DNA from: an uncultured Gammaproteobacteria bacterium
Lineage (GTDB): Bacteria > Pseudomonadota > Gammaproteobacteria > Steroidobacterales > Woeseiaceae
Reading direction: 5' to 3'
Assembly: GCA_937899415.1 (NCBI GenBank)
Contig: CALBPI010000087.1
Span: 1 to 60,802 of the forward strand
Length of the DNA: 60,802 bases
The notes under the pieces were generated by a model, which made no database searches, had not been told where the DNA came from, and was given only the letters and a program-made list of their open reading frames with translations. A program made the position numbers and the translations under genes. Every line of letters begins with the position of its first letter. Positions within the stretch are counted from its first letter, which is position 1. Below are positions 8,163 to 17,391 of the stretch, piece by piece.

Positions 8163-8543
8163 CTAGTCAGACCGGCTCATGTCCGTGCCACTCCCCAACG
8201 GCTTCACCAGCGTGACCCCGCAATAGATACAGGTCCGGCGACCTTGCGCAACGCGTCGACCGCAGTTGTAGCAGTCGAGATCCGACTTCGTCATGCGGCC
8301 GTCAGCCGTGCCGTCACGGACATCGATCTCGTGCATCTTCCGTTCGAGGTCCTTGAGGAACAGGCCGTTCGCTTTGCCGAACAGCTCCCACATGGCCATG
8401 ACAGCCAGATTGAGCGTATCGACTTCGGCTTCCAGCTCCTTGATGCGACGCTCGGCGGCCGAGCTTCTGACCGTCGCGTTATCTGCGGCCGCCTGCCCTT
8501 GATCGATACGTGCGTTCTGGAACAGCTCCCACAACAGTCTCAT
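8163..8543 (-). CDS. Coiled-coil protein with C-terminal zinc ribbon
   Basis: 126 residues. The first 60 form a likely coiled coil (AAERRIKELEAEVDTLN). The C-terminal part has two CxxC knuckles, CYNCGRR and CIYCGVT, spaced like a zinc ribbon. Probably a cytoplasmic oligomeric protein; function unknown. The 120 bases between this gene and its downstream neighbour show no attC or other feature. Confidence 0.65.
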   Translation of the reverse strand: MRLLWELFQNARIDQGQAAADNATVRSSAAERRIKELEAEVDTLNLAVMAMWELFGKANGLFLKDLERKMHEIDVRDGTADGRMTKSDLDCYNCGRRVAQGRRTCIYCGVTLVKPLGSGTDMSRSD

Positions 8544-8557
8544 ACGGACTCCTGAAA

Positions 8558-9502
8558 TTACCCCTCAAACCCGCACTCACTCTCGAGCGCGATCATCGCC
8601 TCTGCGAAGGCGGTGCCCATGCGGACGTAGCCGTCCGAGTCGTAGTGCCAACCATCGTCGAGATAAGCCATGCCCTCAGTCACGGTCACGTAGGCCGCGC
8701 AGGTGTCACTCTCGACATAGTCGCGCTGCGCTGTCTGGACAATCTCGATGTAGTCCATCATGGAGCCATCGTCTGACATCCCCGAATCCGTAATCCGCCC
8801 GATCACGACAGGCAGGTCGTCGACGCGCATGGCTGCCCGCATCAGGTTCATCATCCTTTCAAGGTTGCCCCGGTATGCATCGGCGGACGCCTGGCTCTGG
8901 TACGCGTCGGCTTCGCCCTGCATCCAGACGATCCCGGCAGGCACCAAACGGTCTTCTTTGCCGTCACCGTCAATGTCGCGCTGCGCGAACGCGTTGCGGA
9001 GCGTCTTGAGCGCGTGGTCGTACTGGTTGATGCCCTCGCCGTCCGTGAAATCCGGGTACCAGTTTCCGTAGCCCACACCATCCGCAAGGCCGGAGCCACC
9101 CAGCGCGTATTTGATGATCGCGACACCTGTCTCTCCAGACGACGCTGTCATCGTTTGACCAAAGAGTAGCTCGGGGCCAAAGCGATCAGACAGCGTATTG
9201 GTCTCGCCATCTGACTGGAATCCAGTGCCAAACCCGGGCTGGAGCCGCTGCCAGACGCCGACACCGCCATGCATCTTGTTATCGAGGGCAACCTGGCCCG
9301 TGAAGATCATGGCACTTTGCTTCTTGGCGACGGAGCCCTTCGGCAGCTCGCTGTTGAAGCCGTAACCGTCCATGTTGGACTGGCCGCCCAGGTAGTAGAC
9401 CTTGTAGATGGTACCGTCGAATTCCGACGGTGTGTGCGTGTCGCCCAAGGCGCAGACTGGCAGCGCCACCAATAGCGTGAACAGCAGATTCTGTGCTCGC
9501 AT
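8558..9502 (-). CDS. Secreted SGNH/sialate O-acetylesterase-like hydrolase
   Basis: 314 residues with a signal peptide (1-20) and a carbohydrate-acetylesterase SASA domain. The nucleophile block is GGQSNMDGYG with Ser42; later comes WMQGEADA, and the catalytic Asp/His pair is in DGWHYDSDGY near the C-terminus. Proteins of this type remove acetyl groups from glycans in the periplasm or outside the cell. No carbohydrate operon is visible; neighbours are unrelated unknowns. Confidence 0.82.
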   Translation of the reverse strand: MRAQNLLFTLLVALPVCALGDTHTPSEFDGTIYKVYYLGGQSNMDGYGFNSELPKGSVAKKQSAMIFTGQVALDNKMHGGVGVWQRLQPGFGTGFQSDGETNTLSDRFGPELLFGQTMTASSGETGVAIIKYALGGSGLADGVGYGNWYPDFTDGEGINQYDHALKTLRNAFAQRDIDGDGKEDRLVPAGIVWMQGEADAYQSQASADAYRGNLERMMNLMRAAMRVDDLPVVIGRITDSGMSDDGSMMDYIEIVQTAQRDYVESDTCAAYVTVTEGMAYLDDGWHYDSDGYVRMGTAFAEAMIALESECGFEG

Positions 9503-9521
9503 TTCTCAATCCCCTTTTCTT

Positions 9522-10256
9522 CTACTTGTCTCGATCGTATTCGTAGGGATAAATCTCTGTCCCCACGACTGCGTCGTAAGCCTTCAAGATCTTGTGTACC
9601 TGCTTGTCGACAGGATGTTCGTTGTCATGGCGGATGACCGTGGCGCGATAGCTGTCTCCAACGCGAACTTCGATCACATAGCCCAATCCGTCCGCGACTA
9701 CAACATAAGGGTCGCGCTCGACCGAAGGCGGCAATTCAAGCAGATCCAACTTGACTAACCGATCCCAGAGCGCAGCCAGCTGCTCCTGGTTTTTCTCTCG
9801 CCCACTATAAGAGACCATCGCGCAGTCGAGTTGGTACTCGAGTGGATCACCGTTCATATCAAGCATCGTTTCCAAAATGCAACGCTTCGACATTTCGTTA
9901 AGGACGCAAGGTGGCAGCAAGTCCTCTTTTGCTGCGATCTCGTTCGTCGCCCCGACAAAAAAACTCTCGACATAGATGCTCGAGACCCCCCATGTTCCGT
10001 CTCGCCCGCTCAGGAAGTCGGCCACCGTGCCCGTCAAACCAATACCCGACCAGATTCGCAGTTCCATCTCGCCGTCGCCGAGAGTTGCATCTCGTAGACA
10101 GCCGATCTTCGACTTCTGGCTCCATTCCTGCACGACTTCATGAAGATAGTTGTCAGCGGGCTCGGAATACTCTTGTGCTGTGGCGACCGCCGGCGTCATC
10201 AAAGCCGAAACCAGGAAGCACACCAGGGTGCGGGCCCGAATAACAAACCTACTCAC
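9522..10256 (-). CDS. Secreted protein of unknown function
   Basis: About 244 residues from a GTG start at 10254-10256, chosen because it is followed directly by an RxR n-region and a hydrophobic signal ending in ATA near residue 28. The reading frame stays open further upstream but overlaps the next gene without signal-like sequence. The mature part has pairs of cysteines and no recognised domain. Probably periplasmic. Confidence 0.6.
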   Translation of the reverse strand: MSRFVIRARTLVCFLVSALMTPAVATAQEYSEPADNYLHEVVQEWSQKSKIGCLRDATLGDGEMELRIWSGIGLTGTVADFLSGRDGTWGVSSIYVESFFVGATNEIAAKEDLLPPCVLNEMSKRCILETMLDMNGDPLEYQLDCAMVSYSGREKNQEQLAALWDRLVKLDLLELPPSVERDPYVVVADGLGYVIEVRVGDSYRATVIRHDNEHPVDKQVHKILKAYDAVVGTEIYPYEYDRDK

Positions 10257-10287
10257 GCCGTTGTCACCCCGTCGGCGAGCTCGTCGC

Positions 10288-10581
10288 TCAATTGAAGATG
10301 CTGGAAAAGACGCTGCCAATCGCCTCGAATATGGCGCCGATGCCGTCCAGAAACGTCTCGATGAGTGCGCCGGAAAAGCCAAAAATGGAGGAGCCGGCGA
10401 CAACCGTGGAAATGCCGATCGAGGTCAGCGACATGGCCGTAACAAGGATTGCAACCGCGTTGCTCCCCACGAAGACGAGGACACTGGCGGAGATCAGCAG
10501 CGCCAACGTGCTAACGCCGTTCAGAACACGGCGCGCCTTGGATTGTGGCGGATTTCCTGATTGCGGACTCTCATTCGCCAT
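10288..10581 (-). CDS. Small membrane protein
   Basis: 97 residues with a soluble polar N-terminus (about 20 residues), two hydrophobic segments at about 22-42 and 45-70, and a glycine-rich amphipathic end (FLDGIGAIFEAIGSVFSSIF). Family not recognised. Confidence 0.55.
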   Translation of the reverse strand: MANESPQSGNPPQSKARRVLNGVSTLALLISASVLVFVGSNAVAILVTAMSLTSIGISTVVAGSSIFGFSGALIETFLDGIGAIFEAIGSVFSSIFN

Positions 10582-10622
10582 AGTGTCCTACTCCGGCAGC
10601 TCTAACCCAAGCCTCCTCAAGG

Positions 10623-12857
10623 CTAACGCCGACCCGACCGTAACAGCTCCGCGACATCAGCATTGCCATAGTCCACTGCAGTGTCGAGCGCCGTATCGCC
10701 GGAACGATCTTTAGCACGCTTGTCAGCGCCCCGCTCGAGCAGCACTTTCGTCGCCGCAACGCTGCCGTACTGTGCCGCGCAAATCAGCGGGGTATCCGAA
10801 TAGTAACGCTTGTCGACGTCCGCGCCCTGATCAATAAGAAAGTTGAAGTCGGCTTCACCGCCCTTCAAAACGGCCTCCTGACAAAACGGATCTGTTGCCG
10901 CCAGATCAAAACCGTTGCCGACCATCACTTCGACCACGCCGCGGAGTTGCGCCGGGTCCACGGTGCGGAACACGCTGTTTGCGAAGAACACTCTGCCTTT
11001 GCCCGGACTGACCTCGAGCCCGTTCTCGAACAACAGACCGATGATTTCGGCACGTGGGTTTTCCGTAGCCACGCGTATCGCGGAAGTCGACAGTGCATCG
11101 CCGCCATCCCATTCGTAGTTCGGATCGACGCCGGCCTCCAGCAGCAAGCGCACCATGTCGGCATTCCCGTGCCCGATCGCGCTGTGCAGGCTGCGGCCGA
11201 CATCGCCGTCGATTTCCGCACCGCGCTCCAATGCGGCCCGAACGATGGCTGCCTGGTTGAGCTCCGCGCCCAAGGTTACGGGCGTCCGACCAAGATGATC
11301 CCGGACGCTCGGGTCCGCGCCGCCGCCCAGCGCGGTGGCGAATTGCTCCAACTCACGGTCGAGAATGAACTGGATCAGCTCGGGTACAGGACCGATGTCG
11401 TCCCAGGCCGTGCGCATCTTCGTGACGATGGGATCATCGCCGGACGGCGAGAACTCCGGGACCACCGCGAGCTTCGTGGCGAACATCGGATGCGCCAAGC
11501 GTGGGGTCTCGGTGCCAAGAATACGATTCCGAAGCTCAACAAGCGCTAGAAACTCAAATGGGGTCAGCCGGAAGTACGGCAGGATGACGCCCGACATATC
11601 GAAAAAGTGATTCCCGGAGTCGTACAGGGCCACGGCGAATAACGCGTCGTCACGTCCGGCAGCAAGCATTTGACCGTAGGGGTGGCCGTCCAATGCGGCG
11701 TCTACTTCTGTCGGCCACGCGCCATCACGGATCATGTGCGCAATGGCGCGTACAAGCTCGGGGTATTGGTTCTCGTAGTAATAGAACTGGAGGTGGCCCT
11801 GGTTGTAGGGATGCAGATACGCGGCAGCGTAATACTCAGCCTTCTCGTCCTGGCCCGAAATGAGCGCCAACGACATCATCTTGCCGTAGACCTCGACGTC
11901 GCTGACCTTGTAAGGGCTCACCTGTGACGCCAGCCAATGCGCCTCGAGGGCGTCGAACATCCGCTGCCACGCAGCCTCATCGCCTTGCAGGATCGGGTAG
12001 GCGAATTGATCGCCGATCGAGCTCACGTAAAAGGCGGTGTAAAACAGCGCAGACCGGAAACTATCGGCGCGATTCACGGCGGTTGCCGTGGCCTCGATCT
12101 TCTCGGAAACGTCCTCTTCCAATCGGTCCGTACGACCACGTAAAGCCTCGGTATGGGTCGTGTAACGCTCCGCAAGCTCGGCAAGATGTGTCTCGATCGA
12201 CGACTTTGACGTCGACACGCCCTTGCCTTGCGCGACCTTCAGCCAACGATTCAGCTCAGTTTCAGCAGGCGTCGGCGCGTTGTCGAAATGCCAATCCAGC
12301 AGCCACCGATTGACGGCAGCATCAAACACAATGTCGTAGTGCTGCTGCAGGTAAAGCAGCACCCGCGCCAACCGCCCCCGTTGCTCCGGTGGCGGCATGA
12401 AGACGCCGCGCGTCGTGTCGATGACGATGCCGCAGAAACCCTGATTGGTCTTGGCTGTCTGCCCCAACCGTAGATCGCCCAATGCCGCCGCAACATCCTG
12501 TCGCACGGGCGCCCAGAGCTGCAGGTCGCGCATCGCCAGCTCGAGCGCTTTGTCACAGTCGCCACCGGAACATTGCGCCAACTCGCCGAGCTGATGCCGG
12601 GTCAGCATTGGCGACCAATCCACCACACCTTCGGCCTCGCCTCGCAACTCGCCCTGGCAGCGACTCCTGCTGCTCATGGACCGCACGGCAAAGTCGCAGC
12701 CGCAATACAGGCTCTCTGTGGTATCGGCATTCAGGATCGTGAGCTGACGTGCCATCTCCGCATCAGCCTTCGCGGCGTCGCTGGCATTAACGCCCGTCGC
12801 CGACAAGGCCAACACCAGCACCACTGACGCAACAGAGAAGCGATCAATCATGGCCAT
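10623..12857 (-). CDS. Large exported ankyrin-repeat protein
   Basis: 744 residues, the largest gene in the window. A signal peptide covers residues 1-25 and is followed by a long helical region of about 480 residues without a recognised domain. The C-terminal part (about 510-744) holds four or five ankyrin repeats, for example LHSAIGHGNADMVRLLLEAG and TPLICAAQYGSVAATKVLLE. Probably a periplasmic protein-binding scaffold. It overlaps the upstream gene by 14 bases. Its stop codon is within GGCTAACGCCG on the plus strand, resembling an attC R' end. Confidence 0.75.
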   Translation of the reverse strand: MAMIDRFSVASVVLVLALSATGVNASDAAKADAEMARQLTILNADTTESLYCGCDFAVRSMSSRSRCQGELRGEAEGVVDWSPMLTRHQLGELAQCSGGDCDKALELAMRDLQLWAPVRQDVAAALGDLRLGQTAKTNQGFCGIVIDTTRGVFMPPPEQRGRLARVLLYLQQHYDIVFDAAVNRWLLDWHFDNAPTPAETELNRWLKVAQGKGVSTSKSSIETHLAELAERYTTHTEALRGRTDRLEEDVSEKIEATATAVNRADSFRSALFYTAFYVSSIGDQFAYPILQGDEAAWQRMFDALEAHWLASQVSPYKVSDVEVYGKMMSLALISGQDEKAEYYAAAYLHPYNQGHLQFYYYENQYPELVRAIAHMIRDGAWPTEVDAALDGHPYGQMLAAGRDDALFAVALYDSGNHFFDMSGVILPYFRLTPFEFLALVELRNRILGTETPRLAHPMFATKLAVVPEFSPSGDDPIVTKMRTAWDDIGPVPELIQFILDRELEQFATALGGGADPSVRDHLGRTPVTLGAELNQAAIVRAALERGAEIDGDVGRSLHSAIGHGNADMVRLLLEAGVDPNYEWDGGDALSTSAIRVATENPRAEIIGLLFENGLEVSPGKGRVFFANSVFRTVDPAQLRGVVEVMVGNGFDLAATDPFCQEAVLKGGEADFNFLIDQGADVDKRYYSDTPLICAAQYGSVAATKVLLERGADKRAKDRSGDTALDTAVDYGNADVAELLRSGRR

Positions 12858-13497
12858 AGATGTAGACCGCTTTCTTTTTCAGCGTAGCTTCTTTGAAGAT
12901 GTCGCGAAGCTGCGCGAGCTCCTCGTGGTAGAGCGGCTCCCTGAACGACGGTTTCGTGTCGATGTACTCCGTCAACTGCCAGAACACTGTTTCGGATTCC
13001 TGGCGCGTGAACATGATGTAGGTCCGGCAGCTGCCGAAAATGAGGTCAAAGTCGGTCTTGCACGCCGGCATAGTGCCCGGCCTGACAAAGCGACGCCCCG
13101 TCGCAAGAAACCGGAGTGGCGTGTTGGGGTGCGCCTTCTCCATGCGCCGCACGATCGTCATCAGGGCGCTGTGCCACATGAGCTCCGTCTCAAACGTCTC
13201 CGGGTACTCGACGCTGTAGTTCTCGCCCTTCGCCTCGATGTACTCGAAAACGGCACCGTCCGTCGGACGCGATCGCCGAACGCGTGCGCCGTAGAGTTCC
13301 GCGTCATTGCGTGTCAGTTGTCGGTCCAGGGTGGTGTCGAAGCCCGACGCAAAGGCATCGTAGTCGAAAAGAATCGCGTACCAGCCGAAACCGGTGGCCT
13401 GCGACGGGCTGGAGGCAAGGCAACAAATGGCGACCGCGATCGCGCCTAACCATCGGGTCGAAGTCTTTTGCTTTCGCACCGTTTCGCTCAGTGGCAC
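12844..13497 (-). CDS. Secreted protein of unknown function
   Basis: 217 residues with a signal peptide ending near residue 34 (SPSQA). The mature part includes FGWYAILFDYDAFASGFD and a C-terminal basic stretch. No recognised family. It overlaps both neighbours (10 bases with the upstream DUF1963-like gene, 14 with the ankyrin gene), so the three are likely translated from one message. Confidence 0.6.
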   Translation of the reverse strand: MPLSETVRKQKTSTRWLGAIAVAICCLASSPSQATGFGWYAILFDYDAFASGFDTTLDRQLTRNDAELYGARVRRSRPTDGAVFEYIEAKGENYSVEYPETFETELMWHSALMTIVRRMEKAHPNTPLRFLATGRRFVRPGTMPACKTDFDLIFGSCRTYIMFTRQESETVFWQLTEYIDTKPSFREPLYHEELAQLRDIFKEATLKKKAVYIYGHD

Positions 13498-14267
13498 TGC
13501 ATGAATGCGGTGTCCTGGAAGACGTAGAACGCGCCAGCATCACCAAAATTCATGTCGGCGAGGAACTCATTGAACTGAAGTATCACCGGCTTATCGTGTT
13601 CCTCGCCCTGGATCCAGAGCGGTCTTGCGCCGGCGATTCCGAACCGAAGCACCATACTTTCGAGCTTATCAACGAGATCCGTGTTGGACTCCCCAAAGAA
13701 GTCCCTCTCGAAGAGCCCCTTAGGGAGGTCGATGCGATGTGCGGTGAAAGTTGTCGCTTTTGTCGTCAACGGCGGGTCTTCCTCAACGGGCTCGGGCGTA
13801 TCCAGATTTTCACCGGTGGCCAGGTCTTCGGCCGTCAGCTCAAGCACGGCCGCGTCCGGCGACAGTGGCTCATACGCCTCGTGGTACCAGAGGTCACTCA
13901 AAAACAGCGCGACCGCAACTGTTCCCGGCGACAGCACTTCGGCGACCTCAGGCATTTGCGACACATCGAGCGTGATAGCGTGCGCCATCTTCTTGCCGCC
14001 GACCCTGGGCCAGCGTGCGTCTGTGACACCGATGGGCGCGCTCGTAGTTCGATTGATGTCCTCAGCGGATGGCTCGCGGTCCGCAGTTGCGAGAAGGTAG
14101 CCCACGACAGTTTCACTGCTTACTTGCTCCGCGACCGTTCGTGCAAACGCGATCACTGCTTCGGGATCGGCGCTCGCTTCGTCCTGCTTATCACCATTCG
14201 CCCAGAGGACCAGCGCAATTGCGATCAGGACAACGGCGGCCAGTCCAATAAGGCCGAGAGTACTCAT
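13488..14267 (-). CDS. Membrane-anchored DUF1963/YwqG-like protein
   Basis: 259 residues. One N-terminal hydrophobic anchor (about 4-24) precedes a soluble domain. The C-terminal block ILQFNEFLADMNFGDAG followed by AFYVFQDTAFMQCH matches the characteristic end of YwqG/DUF1963 proteins, where a FGDxGxxYVF strand pair is conserved. Function of that family is unknown. The assignment rests on the C-terminal half. Confidence 0.6.
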   Translation of the reverse strand: MSTLGLIGLAAVVLIAIALVLWANGDKQDEASADPEAVIAFARTVAEQVSSETVVGYLLATADREPSAEDINRTTSAPIGVTDARWPRVGGKKMAHAITLDVSQMPEVAEVLSPGTVAVALFLSDLWYHEAYEPLSPDAAVLELTAEDLATGENLDTPEPVEEDPPLTTKATTFTAHRIDLPKGLFERDFFGESNTDLVDKLESMVLRFGIAGARPLWIQGEEHDKPVILQFNEFLADMNFGDAGAFYVFQDTAFMQCH

Positions 14268-14298
14268 TTGCGCTCACCCCTCAGGCGCATCGACCTGT

Positions 14299-14439
14299 TC
14301 AACCCCGGCCTCCAGCTGCGAACGTCCACCACGCCCATGCGACAGCCGCCACCAGAACAAGATCACGGTTCGCGATGCTGAACTTCGAGTAACCGAGCTT
14401 ACCTTTCTCCCGGCGGACCTCAAACGGCAAAGCGCTCAT
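14299..14439 (-). CDS. Very small membrane protein (46 aa)
   Basis: A 46-residue frame: a charged 26-residue start (MSALPFEVRREKGKLGYSK...) followed by one hydrophobic segment with a Trp pair (LVLVAAVAWAWWTF) and a short Gly tail. ATG at 14437-14439, TGA at 14299-14301. It fills most of the gap between the DUF1963-like gene and the plus-strand small gene. Composition is protein-like, but there is no family evidence. Confidence 0.5.
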   Translation of the reverse strand: MSALPFEVRREKGKLGYSKFSIANRDLVLVAAVAWAWWTFAAGGRG

Positions 14440-14526
14440 GGCTCAGATGTTATCGCATCGTGCCGCTCGCACACCGCGCCCCGAAAGTGCTACGTTACCG
14501 ACCTTCCCCCTGCGAGACGGATCACC

Positions 14527-14745
14527 ATGCAGTACGACGTCGTCCCGAGCACCTACGAGCAGTGGCGCCATTGCATCACTGTCGAATGCGGCATCCCGCT
14601 CACACCCGAGTACATCGCCCAGCGGCTCAGTATTTGGCAGGATGAAAAGACTCAAGAAACCACGCGCTTCCGTGGGCTCTACGGTGACGCGCACTGGCGG
14701 GCCGTGATCAGCTGGTTTGAGCGCGCCCAGAAAGAGGCCGCATAG
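14527..14745 (+). CDS. Small conserved protein, unknown
   Basis: 72 residues, acidic and aromatic-rich, starting MQYDVVPSTYEQWRHCITV and containing LTPEYIAQRLSIWQDE. It resembles a small protein seen beside many gammaproteobacterial genes, but no function is known to me. It runs on the opposite strand from its neighbours and converges with the methyltransferase gene. Confidence 0.6.
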   Translation: MQYDVVPSTYEQWRHCITVECGIPLTPEYIAQRLSIWQDEKTQETTRFRGLYGDAHWRAVISWFERAQKEAA

Positions 14746-14768
14746 CGAGCGCCTTCGGGAAGTCGCCG

Positions 14769-15464
14769 TTACGCACGCCCAACCCACGCGCGCCAGGTGA
14801 ATGCCGAATAAAACAGCGTGACGTCCGAAAGCCCGGCGTCGCGCAATATCTGTGCGTCCGTCTCAGGATTCAGGACGGCGAGACTCTCGGAGATGTCCCT
14901 GCGACCTTGTTCCGCGAGCTCTGGGTCCACGCCCGAGGAGATCGTGAATTCGCGGTGTCGGGCCAACCAGAGTTCGCGCTGCGCCGAATCTTGCGGAAAG
15001 CTGCAGTGCGCCGTCACGAATGGTGCGCCGGGCTTCAGTCGTCGCACAATTTCCGCCACGGTCCGCAGACGCTCCCGCGCTTCAATGAAGTGGAGCGTCA
15101 GGAAACTCGTCGCCGCGTCGTAAGGTCCGGCAGGTGCGTCGTCGGCGTAGCCGTGGTGGAACTCGACGCGCTCGTTGAGCGCGCCCAGTCTCGCCGCTGC
15201 CGCCTCGAGCATCGCCTTTGCCGGGTCGACTCCCGTAAACGTCCACCCCGGGCTCTCCCGCGCGAACGCTTCGATCTCCAGCCCACCGCCTGCACCGTGA
15301 ACAAGCACGTGCGCATCGGCCGGGGCAGACTCACGGAGAAGCACCCCGGCCATGCGGTGCACGGATTCAAACCCGGGCATGAACTTTGCCGGGCCTGCCG
15401 CGTACTGCGCGGCATGCTCCGGGTCCTTGAAGATCTCGACGAAGGGTTTTGAGTGGTCGGTCAC
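14769..15464 (-). CDS. Class I SAM-dependent methyltransferase
   Basis: 231 residues. The SAM-binding motif I is VLVHGAGGGLEIEAF, motif II is FTGVDPAKAMLEAA, and motif IV is YDAATSFLTLHFIE. Substrate unknown; the overall form resembles trans-aconitate or small-molecule methyltransferases. A GTG start at 15462-15464. The UPF/membrane gene stops 10 bases upstream. Confidence 0.85.
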   Translation of the reverse strand: MTDHSKPFVEIFKDPEHAAQYAAGPAKFMPGFESVHRMAGVLLRESAPADAHVLVHGAGGGLEIEAFARESPGWTFTGVDPAKAMLEAAAARLGALNERVEFHHGYADDAPAGPYDAATSFLTLHFIEARERLRTVAEIVRRLKPGAPFVTAHCSFPQDSAQRELWLARHREFTISSGVDPELAEQGRRDISESLAVLNPETDAQILRDAGLSDVTLFYSAFTWRAWVGRA

Positions 15465-15473
15465 GGGATTCCG

Positions 15474-15998
15474 TTAGTCGTCTTCGCTGCGATGTCCAGC
15501 GAGCCGACGCACGCCAGCAAACAACCGCCGCCAGAGGCCAGCTTCCCAGACGAGCAACTTCGCAACCCACGGCGGCATGTCTGCGGTATCGGCTGCACGC
15601 TTTGCGGTGGCTTCCGCGGTGTCGCCGGCGGACAGCATGCGAAAGATCATGCGGATCAGCGCCAGCTCAATCAGGACAAGCACGGCAAGCCCGACGTAGC
15701 GCAAGGGCGCCAGGTACACGAGCAAGACGCGATCGGCCTCCGGAACGAGCTTGGTCGCGATCCAGACACCCAGGCAAGCCAACCCAATGGCACGAACTGC
15801 AGCGCCTTGCCGACGCTTGCGGTAACACAGGAAGTAGAGCGCCGGCACGAGGAGCACCAGGTCGAACAACAATCCGGCCTCGACCAACCGGTCGATGGGG
15901 CCGCTGCGCACTACCAGCGCGTTGGAGAGCAGCACAATCGGGGCGAGAATGAGGAACCAGTGTTCCTTGATAAACGGTCGAATTGTCGGTCCAGACAT
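15474..15998 (-). CDS. Integral membrane protein
   Basis: About 174 residues, with four or five hydrophobic segments in the first 125 residues and a positively charged cytoplasmic tail (AGLWRRLFAGVRRLAGHR). The ATG at 15996-15998 follows the upstream stop by two bases with a GAGG site, so translation is probably coupled. Family not recognised. Confidence 0.65.
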   Translation of the reverse strand: MSGPTIRPFIKEHWFLILAPIVLLSNALVVRSGPIDRLVEAGLLFDLVLLVPALYFLCYRKRRQGAAVRAIGLACLGVWIATKLVPEADRVLLVYLAPLRYVGLAVLVLIELALIRMIFRMLSAGDTAEATAKRAADTADMPPWVAKLLVWEAGLWRRLFAGVRRLAGHRSEDD

Positions 15999-16000
15999 AA

Positions 16001-16414
16001 CTACCTCGTCGCTATCCATTGTCCAAAGCACAAGCCCGCGAACGCCCCCACAAACTCCGCCGCTATGGTGGGCCACAGCCCGCTCAGCATCGTCAGCAGC
16101 CTCAGAAACTCCTGCGTCGTTTCAGAGATGAACCAGGCGTAGCCCAGCGTCCCCAAAAACACGGCGGCAAACAAGCTCAGGCCAGCGGCAATCGCGCCCT
16201 TCTTCAGAACCCAGGCAGCGACCCCGAAACTCACGAAGTTCCTGAAGAAGCCGACAACCGCCGCCAGCACAAAAGCTCGCCGAAGTCTTGAGCCCGGGTC
16301 GGCCCCGGAATACACGAACACTTCGACGAGCCGGGGTCGCAGAACTTCGATCCCATACTGGACCGCGAATGCCACAACGATAAGTGCAATAAATGCGAGA
16401 AAATACCGTTTCAT
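16001..16414 (-). CDS. Integral membrane protein
   Basis: 137 residues with about four transmembrane segments (residues 5-22, 46-64, 70-92, 108-132). No signature motif. It is two bases upstream of another membrane gene, suggesting a two-gene membrane unit. Confidence 0.65.
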   Translation of the reverse strand: MKRYFLAFIALIVVAFAVQYGIEVLRPRLVEVFVYSGADPGSRLRRAFVLAAVVGFFRNFVSFGVAAWVLKKGAIAAGLSLFAAVFLGTLGYAWFISETTQEFLRLLTMLSGLWPTIAAEFVGAFAGLCFGQWIATR

Positions 16415-16458
16415 CGTTGTCCGTCGCGTCCTGCTACCTCAGACGTTCGTCTGCAGAC

Positions 16459-16989
16459 CTATCTATTTATGACGATGTATCGTTGAACGATCTCGCCCGC
16501 ATGTCCATACGGACCTTCCGATTGAAGCAACCCGCCGTTGGCCAGAATCATGCCCGCTGACGCGAGGTTGCCCTTGTTGCAATGGACGTGGACCTCGTCG
16601 ATCCCGCGGCGCCGCGCTTGCCGGATGGTCAGCGCCAGCAAGCGTTTGCCGAGCCCGCGCCCCTGTGCGGCAGGCCGAACGCCCAAGCCGATATGGCCAC
16701 CGTGCTCACGCAGTACGTCGTTGAGTTCATGCCGGAGGTTCGAAACACCCAGAAGTTCGCCGCCGTCGACCAACCAAAACGTCGAGCTCGCGACGAATCC
16801 ATCCGGCAGCCCAACACCGTCGGCGCAGTCACGAAGCCGCCTCAACAACGCCGCAAAGTCGTCGTGCTCGAAGTCGAGCGGAAACGGGTAACGCTCATCG
16901 TCGCCGAGCTCCTCGATATACGCGCGATAGCTTTGTTCGTACTCGGCGCTTGGAAGTATTAGCGACGAGGACGTGTCAGCTTCCGGCAC
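16459..16989 (-). CDS. GNAT family N-acetyltransferase
   Basis: About 176 residues. The acetyl-CoA loop is VRPAAQGRGLGKRLLALTI (Q/RxxGxG/A), with an upstream LGVSNLRHELND strand and a downstream VHVHCNKGNLASAGMI. It resembles the GNATs that begin with an Asp-rich helix (YRAYIEELGDDERYPFPL). A GTG at 16987-16989 gives a 14-base overlap with the upstream gene; a longer frame exists to 17043. Confidence 0.85.
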   Translation of the reverse strand: MPEADTSSSLILPSAEYEQSYRAYIEELGDDERYPFPLDFEHDDFAALLRRLRDCADGVGLPDGFVASSTFWLVDGGELLGVSNLRHELNDVLREHGGHIGLGVRPAAQGRGLGKRLLALTIRQARRRGIDEVHVHCNKGNLASAGMILANGGLLQSEGPYGHAGEIVQRYIVINR

Positions 16990-17368
16990 TCGCAGCCTCT
17001 CGTGTTCGCAGCAGCCACACCAGCCAGATCGTCGACAAGACACCGTCCCCGATCATGAGCGACACGACACCCGTCGAAATCTGATCCGTTGCGAATAGCG
17101 CAAGCACCATGACAAACGCGCCGCCCTTCCCGAACACGCCCAGCCATAGCAAGGGCCGCAAGAGTCGGGCTTGCGCCGCCATCCAGGCGTAGAGACCGGC
17201 GAAGACGGTCAGCATGAAACTGACCAGCGCGCGGTACAACACGGGGACGTCGGCCGGCAGATCGTACTGCTGCGCCAAACCCGAGTCGGGCGCCAGGAAT
17301 ATCCAAGACCCGAGTGCGGTCATCAGCGCCGCAATGATCAGAGTCAGTCTCAGGAATCGTGTCGTCAT
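16976..17368 (-). CDS. Four-helix membrane protein
   Basis: About 130 residues with four transmembrane segments and a short conserved look (RALVSFMLTVFAGLYAW, IGDGVLSTIWLVWLL), similar to small DUF4345-like proteins. Function unknown. Its end overlaps the GNAT start. Confidence 0.6.
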   Translation of the reverse strand: MTTRFLRLTLIIAALMTALGSWIFLAPDSGLAQQYDLPADVPVLYRALVSFMLTVFAGLYAWMAAQARLLRPLLWLGVFGKGGAFVMVLALFATDQISTGVVSLMIGDGVLSTIWLVWLLRTREAASAGS

Positions 17369-17391
17369 ACTCTGTGCCAAGTCGTTTATTG

